Source: Candidatus Krumholzibacteriia bacterium (GTDB taxonomy: Bacteria; Krumholzibacteriota; Krumholzibacteriia; LZORAL124-64-63). Taken from it: 64,000 nucleotides of DNA. The notes below the pieces were generated by a model, which searched no databases, was not told the DNA's origin, and worked only from the letters and a program-made list of their open reading frames with translations. Position numbers and translations under genes: made by a program. Positions 51,853-60,335 of this stretch are shown piece after piece. Location of the stretch: contig JACZKN010000092.1 in assembly GCA_014859985.1 (NCBI GenBank), positions 1-64,000 on the forward strand. Direction: 5' to 3'. Every line of letters begins with the position of its first letter. Within the stretch, counting starts at the first letter, position 1.

Positions 51853-53349
51853 ATGAAACGAGTTTCCACCGATACCAAGTGTTCCAGTTCCGCCGAGTCC
51901 AAGAAGGCCGCAAACGCGCCAGAAACGGCCTCTACGGGCGATTCCGCGCGTTCCGAGTCTCCTGTGATCCTGCCCGGAAAACTGGAACACTGGAACATCG
52001 ACCGGCTCCGCCCCTACGAGCGGAACCCGCGCACGCACAGCCCCGAGCAGATCACCAAGATCGCCGCCAGCCTCCTCGAGTTCGGCTGGACCAACCCGAT
52101 CCTGGTCGACGGCGAGGCGGGCATCATCGCGGGTCATGGCCGGCTCCTGGCCGCCCGCGAGCTGGACATGACCACGGTCCCGGTGATTGAACTCACCCAC
52201 CTGACCGAGGCCCAGAAGCGAGCCTACGTCATCGCCGACAATCGGCTTGCCCTGGACGCCGGCTGGGACGAGGACCTGCTGGCCGAGGAACTGAAGGCCC
52301 TCGAGGACCTCGACTTCAACCTCGAGCTGACCGGCTTTGATCTGGACGAGCTGCACGACCTCCTGGACGACGAGACCGTCGAGGATGCCCCGGCCCCGGA
52401 GCCTCCCGAGGAACCCACCAGCCGGCAGGGCGACCTGTGGGTCCTGGGCAACCACCGCCTGTTGTGCGGCGACAGCTGCGATCCCGCGTCGGTCGACCGT
52501 CTGCTCGGTGGCCAGAAGATCCACCTCGTGAACACCGACCCGCCGTACAACGTGAAGGTCGAACCGCGATCCAACAACGCCATCGCCGCCGGCTTGTCCA
52601 GCTTCCCGCCGTCCACCAAAAGCGCCGTCGAGGCCTCCGATTCCCGCGGCATGCACCATCAGGGATTCGACCTCGCCCGGCACAAGACCAAATCCAAACC
52701 GACCGGCAAGATGCGCCCCAAGGACCGCCCTCTGGCCAACGACTTCGTCTCGGACGAGGCCTTCGACGAGATGCTCCTGGCCTGGTTCGGGAACATCGCC
52801 CGCGTGCTGCAGCCGGGGTGCTCGTTCTACATCTGGGGCGGCTACGCCAACTGCGCCAACTATCCCCCGGTCCTGAAGGCCTGCGGTCTGTACTTCAGCC
52901 AGGCGGTCATTTGGGTGAAAGAGCACCCCGTGCTCACCCGCAAGGACTACATGGGCAACCACGAGTGGGCGTTCTATGGCTGGCGTGAAGGGGCAGGGCA
53001 CAAGTTCTACGGGCCGACCAATGCCGTCGATGTCTGGGCGGTCAAGAAGGTCAACCCCCAGAGCATGGTCCACCTGACCGAGAAGCCGGTCGAACTGGCC
53101 GTACGCGCTATCCAGTACTCGTCGAAGCCCGGTCAGAACGTGCTCGACCTGTTCGGCGGCAGCGGTTCGACCCTGATCGGTGCCGAGCAGACCGGCCGGC
53201 ATGCGTTCCTCATGGAACTCGATCCCGCCTACACCGACGTGATCGTGATGCGCTGGCAGGAGGCCACCGGCCAGAAGGCCACGCTCGACGGCGACGGCCG
53301 GACGTTTGACGAGATCGCTGCCGACCGCAGGGCCGACCGGGATGAGTAG
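51853..53349 (+). CDS. ParB-like nuclease domain fused to DNA methyltransferase (phage)
   Basis: A 498-residue two-domain protein. Residues 45-175 are ParB/Srx-like (ERNPRTHSPEQITKIAASL, GEAGIIAGHGRLLAARELDM). Residues 190-480 are a beta-class methyltransferase: DPPY (229-232), the region HLTEKPVELAVRAIQYSSKP, and the SAM-binding LDLFGGSGSTLIGAEQTG. Phages with this fusion carry it directly before terminase. It probably modifies phage DNA to evade restriction, relevant beside two host-type R-M systems. The ParB part may bind DNA or CTP. Confidence 0.9.
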   Translation: MKRVSTDTKCSSSAESKKAANAPETASTGDSARSESPVILPGKLEHWNIDRLRPYERNPRTHSPEQITKIAASLLEFGWTNPILVDGEAGIIAGHGRLLAARELDMTTVPVIELTHLTEAQKRAYVIADNRLALDAGWDEDLLAEELKALEDLDFNLELTGFDLDELHDLLDDETVEDAPAPEPPEEPTSRQGDLWVLGNHRLLCGDSCDPASVDRLLGGQKIHLVNTDPPYNVKVEPRSNNAIAAGLSSFPPSTKSAVEASDSRGMHHQGFDLARHKTKSKPTGKMRPKDRPLANDFVSDEAFDEMLLAWFGNIARVLQPGCSFYIWGGYANCANYPPVLKACGLYFSQAVIWVKEHPVLTRKDYMGNHEWAFYGWREGAGHKFYGPTNAVDVWAVKKVNPQSMVHLTEKPVELAVRAIQYSSKPGQNVLDLFGGSGSTLIGAEQTGRHAFLMELDPAYTDVIVMRWQEATGQKATLDGDGRTFDEIAADRRADRDE

Positions 53350-53352
53350 GCG

Positions 53353-53916
53353 GTGGCCAGGGGAGCAAAGAAGGAGCTGATCTCGCAGCGCGAGTACGCC
53401 CGCAGGCGCGGCTTGACCCACGTCGCGGTTCAGCGTGCCGTGAAGGCAGGCCGGATCTCGACCGTGAATGGGAAGATCGACCCTGCGCTCGCCGACCAGC
53501 AGTGGCAGGAGAACACCGACCAGAGCAAGCCCCGCAATCGGATCACCGGTAACCCCAAGCAGACCAAGGCACCAGGTGAACCATCTGAACCCATGGACAT
53601 GGGCGGAGCCGATGAAATCGTCGGAGGCTCGTCGACGGCCACCGGATATGCCAAGGCCCGCGCCGCTCGCGAGCTCTACCAGGCGCAGCTGGCGAAGCTC
53701 GAGTTGGACCGCAAGCGCGGCACCCTCGTGCGCGCCGACGAGGTGCGTCTCGGCGCATTCAACATGGCCCGCAAGGCCCGCGATCAGTTGATCGCCTTGC
53801 CCGAGCGCCTGGCCTCCGTCCTAGCTGCTACAGAGGAGCCCGCCGAGGTCCAGCGCATCCTCGAGGAAGAGATCGAGCGGATCTGCCAGGAGATCGCGGA
53901 TGCAGAACGGCCGTGA
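53353..53916 (+). CDS. Terminase small subunit-like (Nu1-type HTH) protein
   Basis: A 187-residue protein with a GTG start, 3 bp after the methyltransferase stop, overlapping TerL by 17 bp. Residues 10-45 form an HTH (LISQREYARRRGLTHVAVQR). A disordered Pro/Lys linker follows, then a helical C-terminus (ATGYAKARAARELYQAQLAK ... LIALPERLASVLAATEEPAE). This matches Nu1/DNA-packaging small subunits that bind pac/cos sites. The next gene is the large subunit, confirming the role. Confidence 0.75.
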   Translation: MARGAKKELISQREYARRRGLTHVAVQRAVKAGRISTVNGKIDPALADQQWQENTDQSKPRNRITGNPKQTKAPGEPSEPMDMGGADEIVGGSSTATGYAKARAARELYQAQLAKLELDRKRGTLVRADEVRLGAFNMARKARDQLIALPERLASVLAATEEPAEVQRILEEEIERICQEIADAERP

Positions 53917-55750
53917 CACGTATGAGACCGCCTACCGGGCGGGCTGGCGGCCGGAGCCGCGGCTGACGGTCAGCGAGTGGGCCGACGAGCACCGCGTGCT
54001 GGGCAACCGCTCGGGCCATGCCGCGGTGCACTGGCACACCGACACGACGCCGTACCTGCGCGAGATCATGGACGCTCTGGGCCCACGGTCTCCGGCCCGC
54101 CGGGTCGTGTTCATGAAGGGTTCGCAGCTTGGCGGCACCGAGGCGGGCAACAACTGGCTCGGGTACGTGATGCACCACGCGCCCGGGCCGATCCTCGTCT
54201 TGCGCCCCACCGTGGACGAGGCCCGGCGGTTCAGCCGGCAGCGCCTCGATCCCATGATCGCCACCACGCCCGTGCTCCACGAGCTGGTCCGCGAGGCGCG
54301 GTCCCGCGACGGCGGCAACAGCCTCCTGATCAAGGAGTTCCCCGGCGGGGTCCTATTCCTGACCGGCTCGAACTCCGCGACCGGCGTCAAGTCGATGCCG
54401 ATCCGCTGGCTCTTCTGCGACGAGATCGACGAGTACCCAGGCGATGTCGACGGGCAGGGCGACCCGATCTCGCTAGCTGAGAAGCGCACCACCGGCCCCC
54501 TCTACTCGCGCCGCAAGGTGTTCCTGGTCTCGACGCCCACGGTCAAGGGCATCTCACGGATCGAGCGGGAGTTCCTCGCGTCGGACCAGCGGCGGTACTT
54601 CGTCCCCTGCCCCGAGTGCGGCCACTTCGACTGGATGCGGTGGGAGAACATCCGATGGCGTGACGACGACCCCAAGACCGCCGCCATGGCCTGCGTCCAC
54701 TGCGGCGTCCTGATCGAGGAGCGCTTCAAGCCCCAGATGCTCAATCAGGGGCAATGGCGCCCCACCGCGAAGGGCAACGGCGAGACGATCGGGTTCCATC
54801 TGTCCAGCCTCTACTCGCCGCTGGGCTGGCTGCCATGGTCGGCCACCGTCGCTGAATTCGTGGAGTCCAAAGAGAACCCACTCCGGCTGAAGAACTGGGT
54901 CAACAGCGTGTTGGGCGAGACCTGGGAAGAACGCGGCGAGACCGTCGACCCGGACAGTCTGCTGGCCCGGGCGGAGCGGTACGAGGCCGAGGTGTCCACT
55001 GGCGTGGGTGTGCTCGTGGCCGCGGTCGACGTGCAGGGTGACCGCCTCGAGTGCGCCGTGAAGGGGTACGGCGCCGCTGAGGAGTCCTGGCTTGTCGCCT
55101 TCTCCCAGTTCCACGGCGATCCGGGGCGCGACCAGGTCTGGCTCGACCTCGACCGCTTCTTGCGAACCGAGTTTGCCCACGAGAGCGGCCAGAAGGTCCC
55201 GATCTCCTGCGTCGCCGTCGACAGCGGCGGTCATCACTCCGAGCAGGTCTACCGGTTCTGCCGCGCCCGGATCGACCGGCGAGTGTTCGCCGTTCGTGGT
55301 GGCTCCGAACGGGGCAAGCCGCTCGTGGGCCGCCCGTCCGATCACAACCGCTACCGGGCGAAGCTGTTCACCCTCTGCGTCGACACCGGCAAAGAGATCG
55401 TCTACTCGCGGCTGCGCATCGGGTCACCCGGACCCGGCTACTGCCACCTGCCCGAGTGGATCGACGAGGAGTACATCGCCCAGCTTACCGCCGAGAAGGC
55501 CATCCGCAAATGGATCAAGAACCGCGGCACGGTGCGCGAGTGGGTCAAGACCCGCGATCGCAACGAGGCCCTCGACCTCGAGGTCTACTGCCTGGCCGCC
55601 CTCCACATCCTGGGACCCGCCTTCGTGAAGTCCTTGCCCGAGCGCGCAGCGGCCCTGGCCAATCTGCGCGAGGTGCCTGTCGCGGCCGAGCCGGAGCCGA
55701 GCATGCCTTTGCGGCGCCCCCGGGGGTGGATCGATGGCTGGCGAGGGTAG
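53900..55750 (+). CDS. Terminase large subunit (GpA family)
   Basis: A 616-residue packaging motor and nuclease of the lambda gpA type. The ATPase part has KGSQLGGTEAGNNWLGYVM (Walker A variant), IRWLFCDEIDEYP (Walker B plus coupling) and VSTPTVKG. A zinc knuckle (PCPECGHFDW ... CVHCGVL) follows. The nuclease part has VGVLVAAVDVQGDRLECAV and CVAVDSGGHHSEQVYRF, with the metal-binding Asp residues. It pumps DNA through the portal and cuts concatemers. It is about 28 kb from the portal gene, an unusual distance. Confidence 0.92.
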   Translation: MQNGRDTYETAYRAGWRPEPRLTVSEWADEHRVLGNRSGHAAVHWHTDTTPYLREIMDALGPRSPARRVVFMKGSQLGGTEAGNNWLGYVMHHAPGPILVLRPTVDEARRFSRQRLDPMIATTPVLHELVREARSRDGGNSLLIKEFPGGVLFLTGSNSATGVKSMPIRWLFCDEIDEYPGDVDGQGDPISLAEKRTTGPLYSRRKVFLVSTPTVKGISRIEREFLASDQRRYFVPCPECGHFDWMRWENIRWRDDDPKTAAMACVHCGVLIEERFKPQMLNQGQWRPTAKGNGETIGFHLSSLYSPLGWLPWSATVAEFVESKENPLRLKNWVNSVLGETWEERGETVDPDSLLARAERYEAEVSTGVGVLVAAVDVQGDRLECAVKGYGAAEESWLVAFSQFHGDPGRDQVWLDLDRFLRTEFAHESGQKVPISCVAVDSGGHHSEQVYRFCRARIDRRVFAVRGGSERGKPLVGRPSDHNRYRAKLFTLCVDTGKEIVYSRLRIGSPGPGYCHLPEWIDEEYIAQLTAEKAIRKWIKNRGTVREWVKTRDRNEALDLEVYCLAALHILGPAFVKSLPERAAALANLREVPVAAEPEPSMPLRRPRGWIDGWRG

Positions 55751-55827
55751 CCGGGGCCGATCCCGGCCGGGAGGTGGCCTTCAGAAACGCCAGATTCTGG
55801 CCCCATTCCGCCAATCCGCGCGCGGCC

Positions 55828-55851
55828 ATAATGCACTGCGAATAATGCACT
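55828..55851. repeat. ATAATGCACT direct repeat before the small-gene operon
   Basis: ATAATGCACT occurs exactly at 55828-55837 and 55842-55851, 14 bp apart, roughly 90 bp before the start of the next gene in an AT-richer pocket. Spacing near 1.5 helical turns suggests a binding site for a regulator of the downstream small genes. Confidence 0.35.
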
Positions 55852-55942
55852 TAACGGTCGATTCGCCTTCCCATTCGGCCGCGAAAGCTCGTCACTGTCA
55901 GTGCGACGGGCACGGGGCCCGGCGCCCCGAAAGGAGCTCATC

Positions 55943-56209
55943 ATGACGGTCAACGAGATGATCGAACGCCTGCAGGAGGCCGCCGACGACGGGTTCGGCG
56001 AGTGCGAGGTGCGCCTCGCCTTCCAGCCCAGTTGGCCCCTGCAATTCACCGTCGCCGGGATCGCCACGCCGGACGACGAGTCCCGCGCCCAAGGCAAACC
56101 CGACGAAGAACCCGATGACGCCGCCTCGGTGGTCTACCTCGTCGAAGGCGGCCACCCCGATGACGACTCCCCCTACGCGCCGGCCTGGGCCTTCGCCGCG
56201 GCACAGTGA
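55943..56209 (+). CDS. Small acidic phage protein, unknown
   Basis: An 88-residue protein starting at ATG 55943 behind AAGGAG. The first third is helical (TVNEMIERLQEAADDGFGEC), the rest beta with an acidic tail. This kind of small protein (TVxEMIxxLxxADPDxxV) is widespread in phages and plasmids and has no assigned role. First of five tandem plus-strand small genes after TerL. Confidence 0.65.
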   Translation: MTVNEMIERLQEAADDGFGECEVRLAFQPSWPLQFTVAGIATPDDESRAQGKPDEEPDDAASVVYLVEGGHPDDDSPYAPAWAFAAAQ

Positions 56210-56222
56210 GGAGGTCGGCCCC

Positions 56223-56435
56223 ATGGCACCCAAAAACGATCGACCCGCCCGGCTCCGCTTCAGCGACGGGATGGAATTCGACCTCAGCGGCGACCTGCGG
56301 GTCGTCCACCGGCGCGACGGCTGGTACGTCGTCGGCCGGGGGATGCTCATCCCCGTCGCCGATCGCGAAGAAGGTAATCGCACGGTCGCGCAGATGACGA
56401 ACGAAGGAGGCAGCGACGATGCGCTACGGACCTGA
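56223..56435 (+). CDS. Small phage protein, unknown
   Basis: A 70-residue protein starting at ATG 56223 after GAGGAGG. Mostly beta (ARLRFSDGMEFDLSGDLRVV, GWYVVGRGMLIPV). It overlaps the next gene by 17 bp. No family recognised. Confidence 0.55.
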   Translation: MAPKNDRPARLRFSDGMEFDLSGDLRVVHRRDGWYVVGRGMLIPVADREEGNRTVAQMTNEGGSDDALRT

Positions 56436-56745
56436 TGACAAGTTCTGGGTCGTGGTCGACCCGAAGCCCCACAGCACGCTCGAGGACCTCGTGTTCGAGG
56501 CCTCGTTGCGCGACCTCGATCTGCAATTCAAAGGCGGACTGCAGATCGACGAGAACCCGACCCTGTTCACCGACCGGCAGGAGGCGCGCCTCGAGGCCTA
56601 CGGACGGCTGACCGCCATGCGGGCCAGCCAGGCCATCCTGCGCGCCGGCCGCGAGAACCCGAACACCAGGATCGACCGCGTCGAGGTCTACGGCGCGGAC
56701 GGAGAGTTGGTGTTCGCGGCGGACATTCCGCGGGAGGTCGACTGA
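56419..56745 (+). CDS. Small phage protein, unknown
   Basis: A 108-residue protein (ATG 56419, AAGGAGG upstream). Two strands (KFWVVVDPKPHSTLED), then helix-rich (EARLEAYGRLTAMRASQAIL), then a final strand pair. It probably folds as a small alpha/beta domain. It overlaps its upstream neighbour and ends 1 bp before the next gene. Function unknown. Confidence 0.55.
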   Translation: MRYGPDDKFWVVVDPKPHSTLEDLVFEASLRDLDLQFKGGLQIDENPTLFTDRQEARLEAYGRLTAMRASQAILRAGRENPNTRIDRVEVYGADGELVFAADIPREVD

Positions 56746-56746
56746 C

Positions 56747-56998
56747 ATGGCAAAGACCGCGACACCCCGGTTCGGCCTGAAGGCCCATCAAGTGTTCTGG
56801 AACGAGCGGGGCAGCATCGTCTGCGCCTGCTGCCACATCCCGTACCCCGGGTCCGACACCTGGATCTGGGAGCGGTGGGAAGAGATCACGCCCGCTGACA
56901 TGGCGGAGATCGACCGCCAGGGCGGGCGCGTGGCGTGCGAGGGCTGCGGCAAGGAGCCCAGCCGGATCGTGCGTCTGGACCCGAGCGAGAGGAACTGA
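56747..56998 (+). CDS. Small zinc-finger phage protein
   Basis: An 83-residue protein with two CxxC pairs: CACCHIPYPG in the first half and VACEGCGKEPSR near the end, with a Trp-rich helix between (TWIWERWEEITPADMAEID). It probably binds zinc and nucleic acid or protein. Fourth gene in the plus-strand small-gene operon; no known family is recognised. Confidence 0.6.
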   Translation: MAKTATPRFGLKAHQVFWNERGSIVCACCHIPYPGSDTWIWERWEEITPADMAEIDRQGGRVACEGCGKEPSRIVRLDPSERN

Positions 56999-57001
56999 AC
57001 C

Positions 57002-57262
57002 ATGGCCAAGACCACCAAGAAGACCACCCGGGCCCGCAAGCCCGCCGCCGAGAAGCCGGCCGCCGAGGCCAAGACCAAGGCCCCGCGCGAAGAGCTCTGC
57101 GTGTTCGCGTTCCGGCTGACCGAGGCCGAGCGCGACGCCATCCACAAGGCCGCCGGGCCGGCGAAGGCCTCGAAGTTTGCACGCAGCCTGCTGGTGGCCG
57201 CCGCGACGAAGGACGAGGCGGCGGTTCGGGCGATCATGAAGGAGGTCGTATCCGAAGCCTAG
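57002..57262 (+). CDS. Small Lys-rich DNA-binding-like phage protein
   Basis: An 86-residue protein. The N-terminal 30 residues are a Lys/Ala/Thr-rich tail (AKTTKKTTRARKPAAEKPAA). The rest resembles a ribbon-helix-helix-like unit (LCVFAFRLTEAERDAIHKAA, then helix SKFARSLLVAAATKD). It may be a phage-encoded regulator or accessory nucleoid protein. Last gene before the bidirectional terminator. Confidence 0.6.
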   Translation: MAKTTKKTTRARKPAAEKPAAEAKTKAPREELCVFAFRLTEAERDAIHKAAGPAKASKFARSLLVAAATKDEAAVRAIMKEVVSEA

Positions 57263-57290
57263 CTCGCTGGAACCCGTTCTGAACCGACGA

Positions 57291-57310
57291 CCTCTCGGCG
57301 AGCCGAGGGG
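57291..57310. terminator. Bidirectional hairpin terminator between convergent phage operons
   Basis: CCTCTCGGC (57291-57299), a GA loop, and GCCGAGGGG (57302-57310 with one G-T pair) form a very stable 9-bp stem precisely between the ends of the plus-strand small-gene operon (57262) and the minus-strand replication operon (57321). The T-run after it is short (TCTTCGG). Confidence 0.5.
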
Positions 57311-57320
57311 TCTTCGGCAT

Positions 57321-57638
57321 TCATGTCGACTCCTCCGCCGACTTGCCCCCACTCTCATGCTCCCCGTTCACGAGCGCACGGATCTGCCCGAGGATCGCTG
57401 CCTCAAACTGCCCGGCAGTCTCACGATCGATCGGGTGATGCAGCGGGTGAGGTCGGCCATTGGTCGCGAGCTTTCGCGGGTAGGTCAGGAACAGGTGGCC
57501 GGTCGGGTCGCGGCGGATGGCGATGTCATTGAGCAGGACGCCGCCGTAGCGGCAGGAGGCGAAGGCGACCAGGCCGCTGGTAGCGTCGGGGGCCAGGCGG
57601 ATCCGGACTTCGGCGATCAAGTTCTCGGCGCTCTTCAT
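57321..57638 (-). CDS. SpoVG-like phage protein
   Basis: A 105-residue protein. The segment IAEVRIRLAPDATSGLVAFA, then LLNDIAIRRDPTGHLFLTYPRK, follows the pattern of SpoVG-family proteins (xxEVRIxL..., VNDIxVxxxxxGxFxxxPxRK), small nucleic-acid-binding dimers also carried by phages. Its ATG overlaps the stop of the upstream zinc-finger gene. It would be the last gene of the replication operon. Confidence 0.6.
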   Translation of the reverse strand: MKSAENLIAEVRIRLAPDATSGLVAFASCRYGGVLLNDIAIRRDPTGHLFLTYPRKLATNGRPHPLHHPIDRETAGQFEAAILGQIRALVNGEHESGGKSAEEST

Positions 57639-57820
57639 GACGTGACGACCTCCGGGTCAGTGACCTGAATGAGCGGATCCTCGGATTGGCTGCGTCGGTC
57701 CCGCCAGGCTCGGGCCCGGCATGCGTCCGAACAGAACCTCTTCGGTTGTCCGCGTCGCGTGTTCTGGGGTTCGAACTCCCGCCCGCACAGGCCGCAGAAC
57801 GAAATCAGAGGCCCCGGCAT
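57635..57820 (-). CDS. Small zinc-finger phage protein
   Basis: A 61-residue protein (ATG 57820; the longer open frame is rejected for lack of a start signal and for composition). It contains CGLCGREFEPQNTRRGQPKR then FCSDACRARAWRDR: an FCS-type zinc finger with CxxC...CxxxC. It overlaps the SpoVG-like gene by 4 bp. Such small treble-clef fingers are common in phage early operons and bind DNA or modulate host enzymes. Confidence 0.6.
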   Translation of the reverse strand: MPGPLISFCGLCGREFEPQNTRRGQPKRFCSDACRARAWRDRRSQSEDPLIQVTDPEVVTS

Positions 57821-58162
57821 TCCGTTCGTTTCGGTTTCAGGTGCCTGGATACCTCCTGGCCTCTCCGCTTCGCTCAGAGCGCCTCCTGGACAGCCGTCCT
57901 CGTGCAGCGACTGTACCGCCAGAGAATCGCCGCCGGCGTGGCCGGAACTACCTTCACCCCGCCTATACGCGCGCACGCTGAAAACGGGGGGTATTTCCGT
58001 GAGGGGGGAAGATGGGGAAGGAAGGGAAGGAAGTAGAAGAGAGTGTGTCTTATAACGAGTTACATACCGAGCATTCTTCACCTTCGTTCACCTTCCTTCA
58101 CCCCGAAATCGACCTTCGAAGAGGCTTCCTTCACCTTCGTTCACCTTTCTTCACTGCTTCCT
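57821..58162. other. Intergenic region with iteron-like repeats
   Basis: This 342-bp stretch between the zinc-finger gene and the primase stop has no supported gene. Its right end (58074-58175) is packed with TTCACC/CCTTCAC heptamers, including an exact 18-bp direct repeat. Between 57990 and 58040 lies a purine-rich tract of GGAAG units. Confidence 0.5.
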
Positions 58163-58170
58163 TCACCCTT
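58077..58170. repeat. Iteron-like direct repeats, possible phage replication origin
   Basis: TTCACCTTCGTTCACCTT occurs exactly at 58077-58094 and 58130-58147, with further CCTTCAC copies at 58095, 58128 and 58160. On the other strand the unit reads (GAA)GGTGAA. Tandem short direct repeats beside the primase-helicase gene of a phage are a classical origin layout. The repeats lie outside the coding sequence. Confidence 0.45.
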
Positions 58171-60319
58171 CCCCCTTCGCCGAGCCTGACGATGATCCAG
58201 CCAGACGGTAGATCCGACCTGTCCGGCCGGAAGTCGCCTGTACCTGGACGACGATGTCGCCTCGCTGCTCGAGCGTGGTCACCAGACCGGAGAAGCTCTT
58301 GGCGTCGGTCTTCATCCGCTTCAGCAACACGCCATGGGGCAGCGCCCGGTCCGGAGCGGCACGCAGCTTCTGAAGGAACCGCAGGCACTCGGCATGGAAC
58401 GGATTGTCCGCGACATGGGATTGGGCCATGAACAACATCCGCTTGGTCTGGTGCAGGATGAGGCGGCTGGCCCAGGACGCGGCCGTCTTGCCGATCTCGG
58501 GTCGCTCGTGGTTCTCGCTCACGGCGTAGATCAGCGCGAGTTTGCGGGCGTGCTCGCTGACTCTGCCCCAGACGGTCGTCCCTACGCTGTCGTCGGCCGC
58601 CTCCGCCCTGGCATACTCAGCCTCGGCTTCGAGCCTGGTCTCGACCAGGACGTCCGTCGCCTCGTCGGTGTGCGGAACGACACGCGGCACGGGATGCCAG
58701 TTCTCGAGGTTTCCGGTGCCGGCCCTGAAGTCCGCCCACCACTGCGCCGTCTCGAGCACGCGCTCCGGCATCGGAAGCAGCCGCGGTTCCCGCCCGGTCG
58801 AGCGGCTGCCGCACTCCAGAACGATCATCCGGGCGAAGAATCCGTTCGTCAGCATCCGCTCCGACAGCGCCTCGTAGTAGTGGTTCGGTATCGCCGTGCC
58901 GAAGACCACCAAGCAGGGCTGGTCGATGGCCCCAGGCGCGTCTCGGCCTGCCTTGCGGCGCATCGGGAAGATCGAGTTGGCCGACGAGTACATGGTCAGG
59001 AGCGTTTCCATGATGCTCTCGTACCGGGCGTCGCGCGCCTTGTTGATCGACTGGAGCATGCCGTCGATCTCGTCGGTCTGGAAAAGCATGGCCGGCTCGG
59101 TGAACAGCGCATCCTGCAGGCCCTCGCCCGAGGCGAACCGCCCGCCGATCTGACCGGACATGCCGAGCGTGTGCAGGATCTCGGCGTTGATCTTGCGCGG
59201 GCGGTCCTTACCCGCAGACGAGTGGGCAAGGCCGAGGATGTAGACGTTCGTCCTGTTGTCGCCGGGGTCACGCACCTTGCGCCCTGCGAGCGTGGCCAGC
59301 AGCGCCAGCGCGCCGGCGAAGGCCATGGAGCTGTTCGGATACGGAGCCGTCTCCAGGCAGTAGTCCATGACCTCGGAGACGAAGCCGGGGATACGGAGGA
59401 GTTCGACCGGCAGCGGGCCGGGATCTGGCATCTCGGGCACGCTATCCTCGGGCTCGGTCGCCCCGGGATTGTCCTGCCGCCAGTGGTCTTCCACCACGGC
59501 GACGGCGACCTGGTCGGGCTCGTACCGGGCGATGCTGGTCGCGATCCGCTGGACCTCCCGGTCCTTCAGCGGCGGGCTGCAGCGGTCGAGATTGGCCCGG
59601 ACCAGGGCGGCCAGGATCTCCTCCTGGCTCATCCCCACCCGGCGCATGGCCCCGCCCAGTCGCGCCAGCGTGGCGTTCCGGTGCCCGGCTGGTATATCGT
59701 TGCCACCGGCGGCCGCCGGTGCGCACGGGGGCGCCGCGGGCGCGCCCTGGGCCGCAACCGGCCGTTCCTCAGCGGGCCCGCCTGGCTCCTTGGCAAAGAG
59801 GTCCGCGCCACCTTCGACCCGGGATCCAAGCCACGCGGGGGCTTTGGGCTGATCGGCCAGTCCCACCTCGAGCGCCCGGACCCACTGATACGGCTTGCCG
59901 CCCACCACCGAGGGCGGCAGGACGATGTAGCCGCCGTTGGCCCTGGTGTCGACTTTCGGAGCGAGCCGACCGGCGGTGCTGCTCCAGCTCTTGCCCGCCG
60001 GCTGCCGGAAGATGTAGTGCCGGCCGCCGCGAGGCGTCATGGAGAGCGGGCAGTCCCCGAGGCCTTCCAGGTCGTCGCCGGGCCACGGATTGTCCGCCCC
60101 GTCGACGTCCACGACCAAGAGGCCGGCGGTCGGCATGCCGATGTTCGCATCCGGTCGAGCCGTCCACCAGGCCTCGATCTGGCCGGCGTCCGTGGTGGCG
60201 TCAAGGAACCCGTGCGGCGTCGCGGGGGCCTTCCCGCCCGGCACGCACGGAAAGACCGGGTACCCGAGTTCCGCATACCTCAACGCTGCCTGCAGTAATG
60301 TCGTCCCGGTCTCGGTCAT
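58163..60319 (-). CDS. Phage primase-polymerase with DUF3987 helicase-like ATPase
   Basis: A 718-residue replication protein. Residues 8-170 are a bifunctional prim-pol domain (LRYAELGYPVFPCVPGGKAP, VVDVDGADNPW with the metal-binding DVD, RGGRHYIFRQ). Residues 215-280 are a primase C-terminal helical domain (GHRNATLARLGGAMRRVGMS). The rest is DUF3987, an SF3/Rad-like ATPase with AHSSAGKDRPRK as a degenerate Walker A. ATG 60319 is preferred over one at 60358 that lies within the preceding helicase frame. It probably primes and unwinds phage DNA. Confidence 0.85.
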   Translation of the reverse strand: MTETGTTLLQAALRYAELGYPVFPCVPGGKAPATPHGFLDATTDAGQIEAWWTARPDANIGMPTAGLLVVDVDGADNPWPGDDLEGLGDCPLSMTPRGGRHYIFRQPAGKSWSSTAGRLAPKVDTRANGGYIVLPPSVVGGKPYQWVRALEVGLADQPKAPAWLGSRVEGGADLFAKEPGGPAEERPVAAQGAPAAPPCAPAAAGGNDIPAGHRNATLARLGGAMRRVGMSQEEILAALVRANLDRCSPPLKDREVQRIATSIARYEPDQVAVAVVEDHWRQDNPGATEPEDSVPEMPDPGPLPVELLRIPGFVSEVMDYCLETAPYPNSSMAFAGALALLATLAGRKVRDPGDNRTNVYILGLAHSSAGKDRPRKINAEILHTLGMSGQIGGRFASGEGLQDALFTEPAMLFQTDEIDGMLQSINKARDARYESIMETLLTMYSSANSIFPMRRKAGRDAPGAIDQPCLVVFGTAIPNHYYEALSERMLTNGFFARMIVLECGSRSTGREPRLLPMPERVLETAQWWADFRAGTGNLENWHPVPRVVPHTDEATDVLVETRLEAEAEYARAEAADDSVGTTVWGRVSEHARKLALIYAVSENHERPEIGKTAASWASRLILHQTKRMLFMAQSHVADNPFHAECLRFLQKLRAAPDRALPHGVLLKRMKTDAKSFSGLVTTLEQRGDIVVQVQATSGRTGRIYRLAGSSSGSAKGEG

Positions 60320-60335
60320 AGACACCCGATCGCGG

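Noticed and set aside
57760..57790. GGTTCGAACTCCC resembling a tRNA T-arm
   Set aside because: No acceptor, D or anticodon arms can be folded around it, and it lies inside the small zinc-finger gene.
58334..60298. Open frame of 654 codons on the plus strand opposite the primase gene
   Set aside because: It mirrors the primase-DUF3987 frame, has Arg/Gly/Pro-rich composition typical of antisense of GC-rich genes, and no ribosome binding site.
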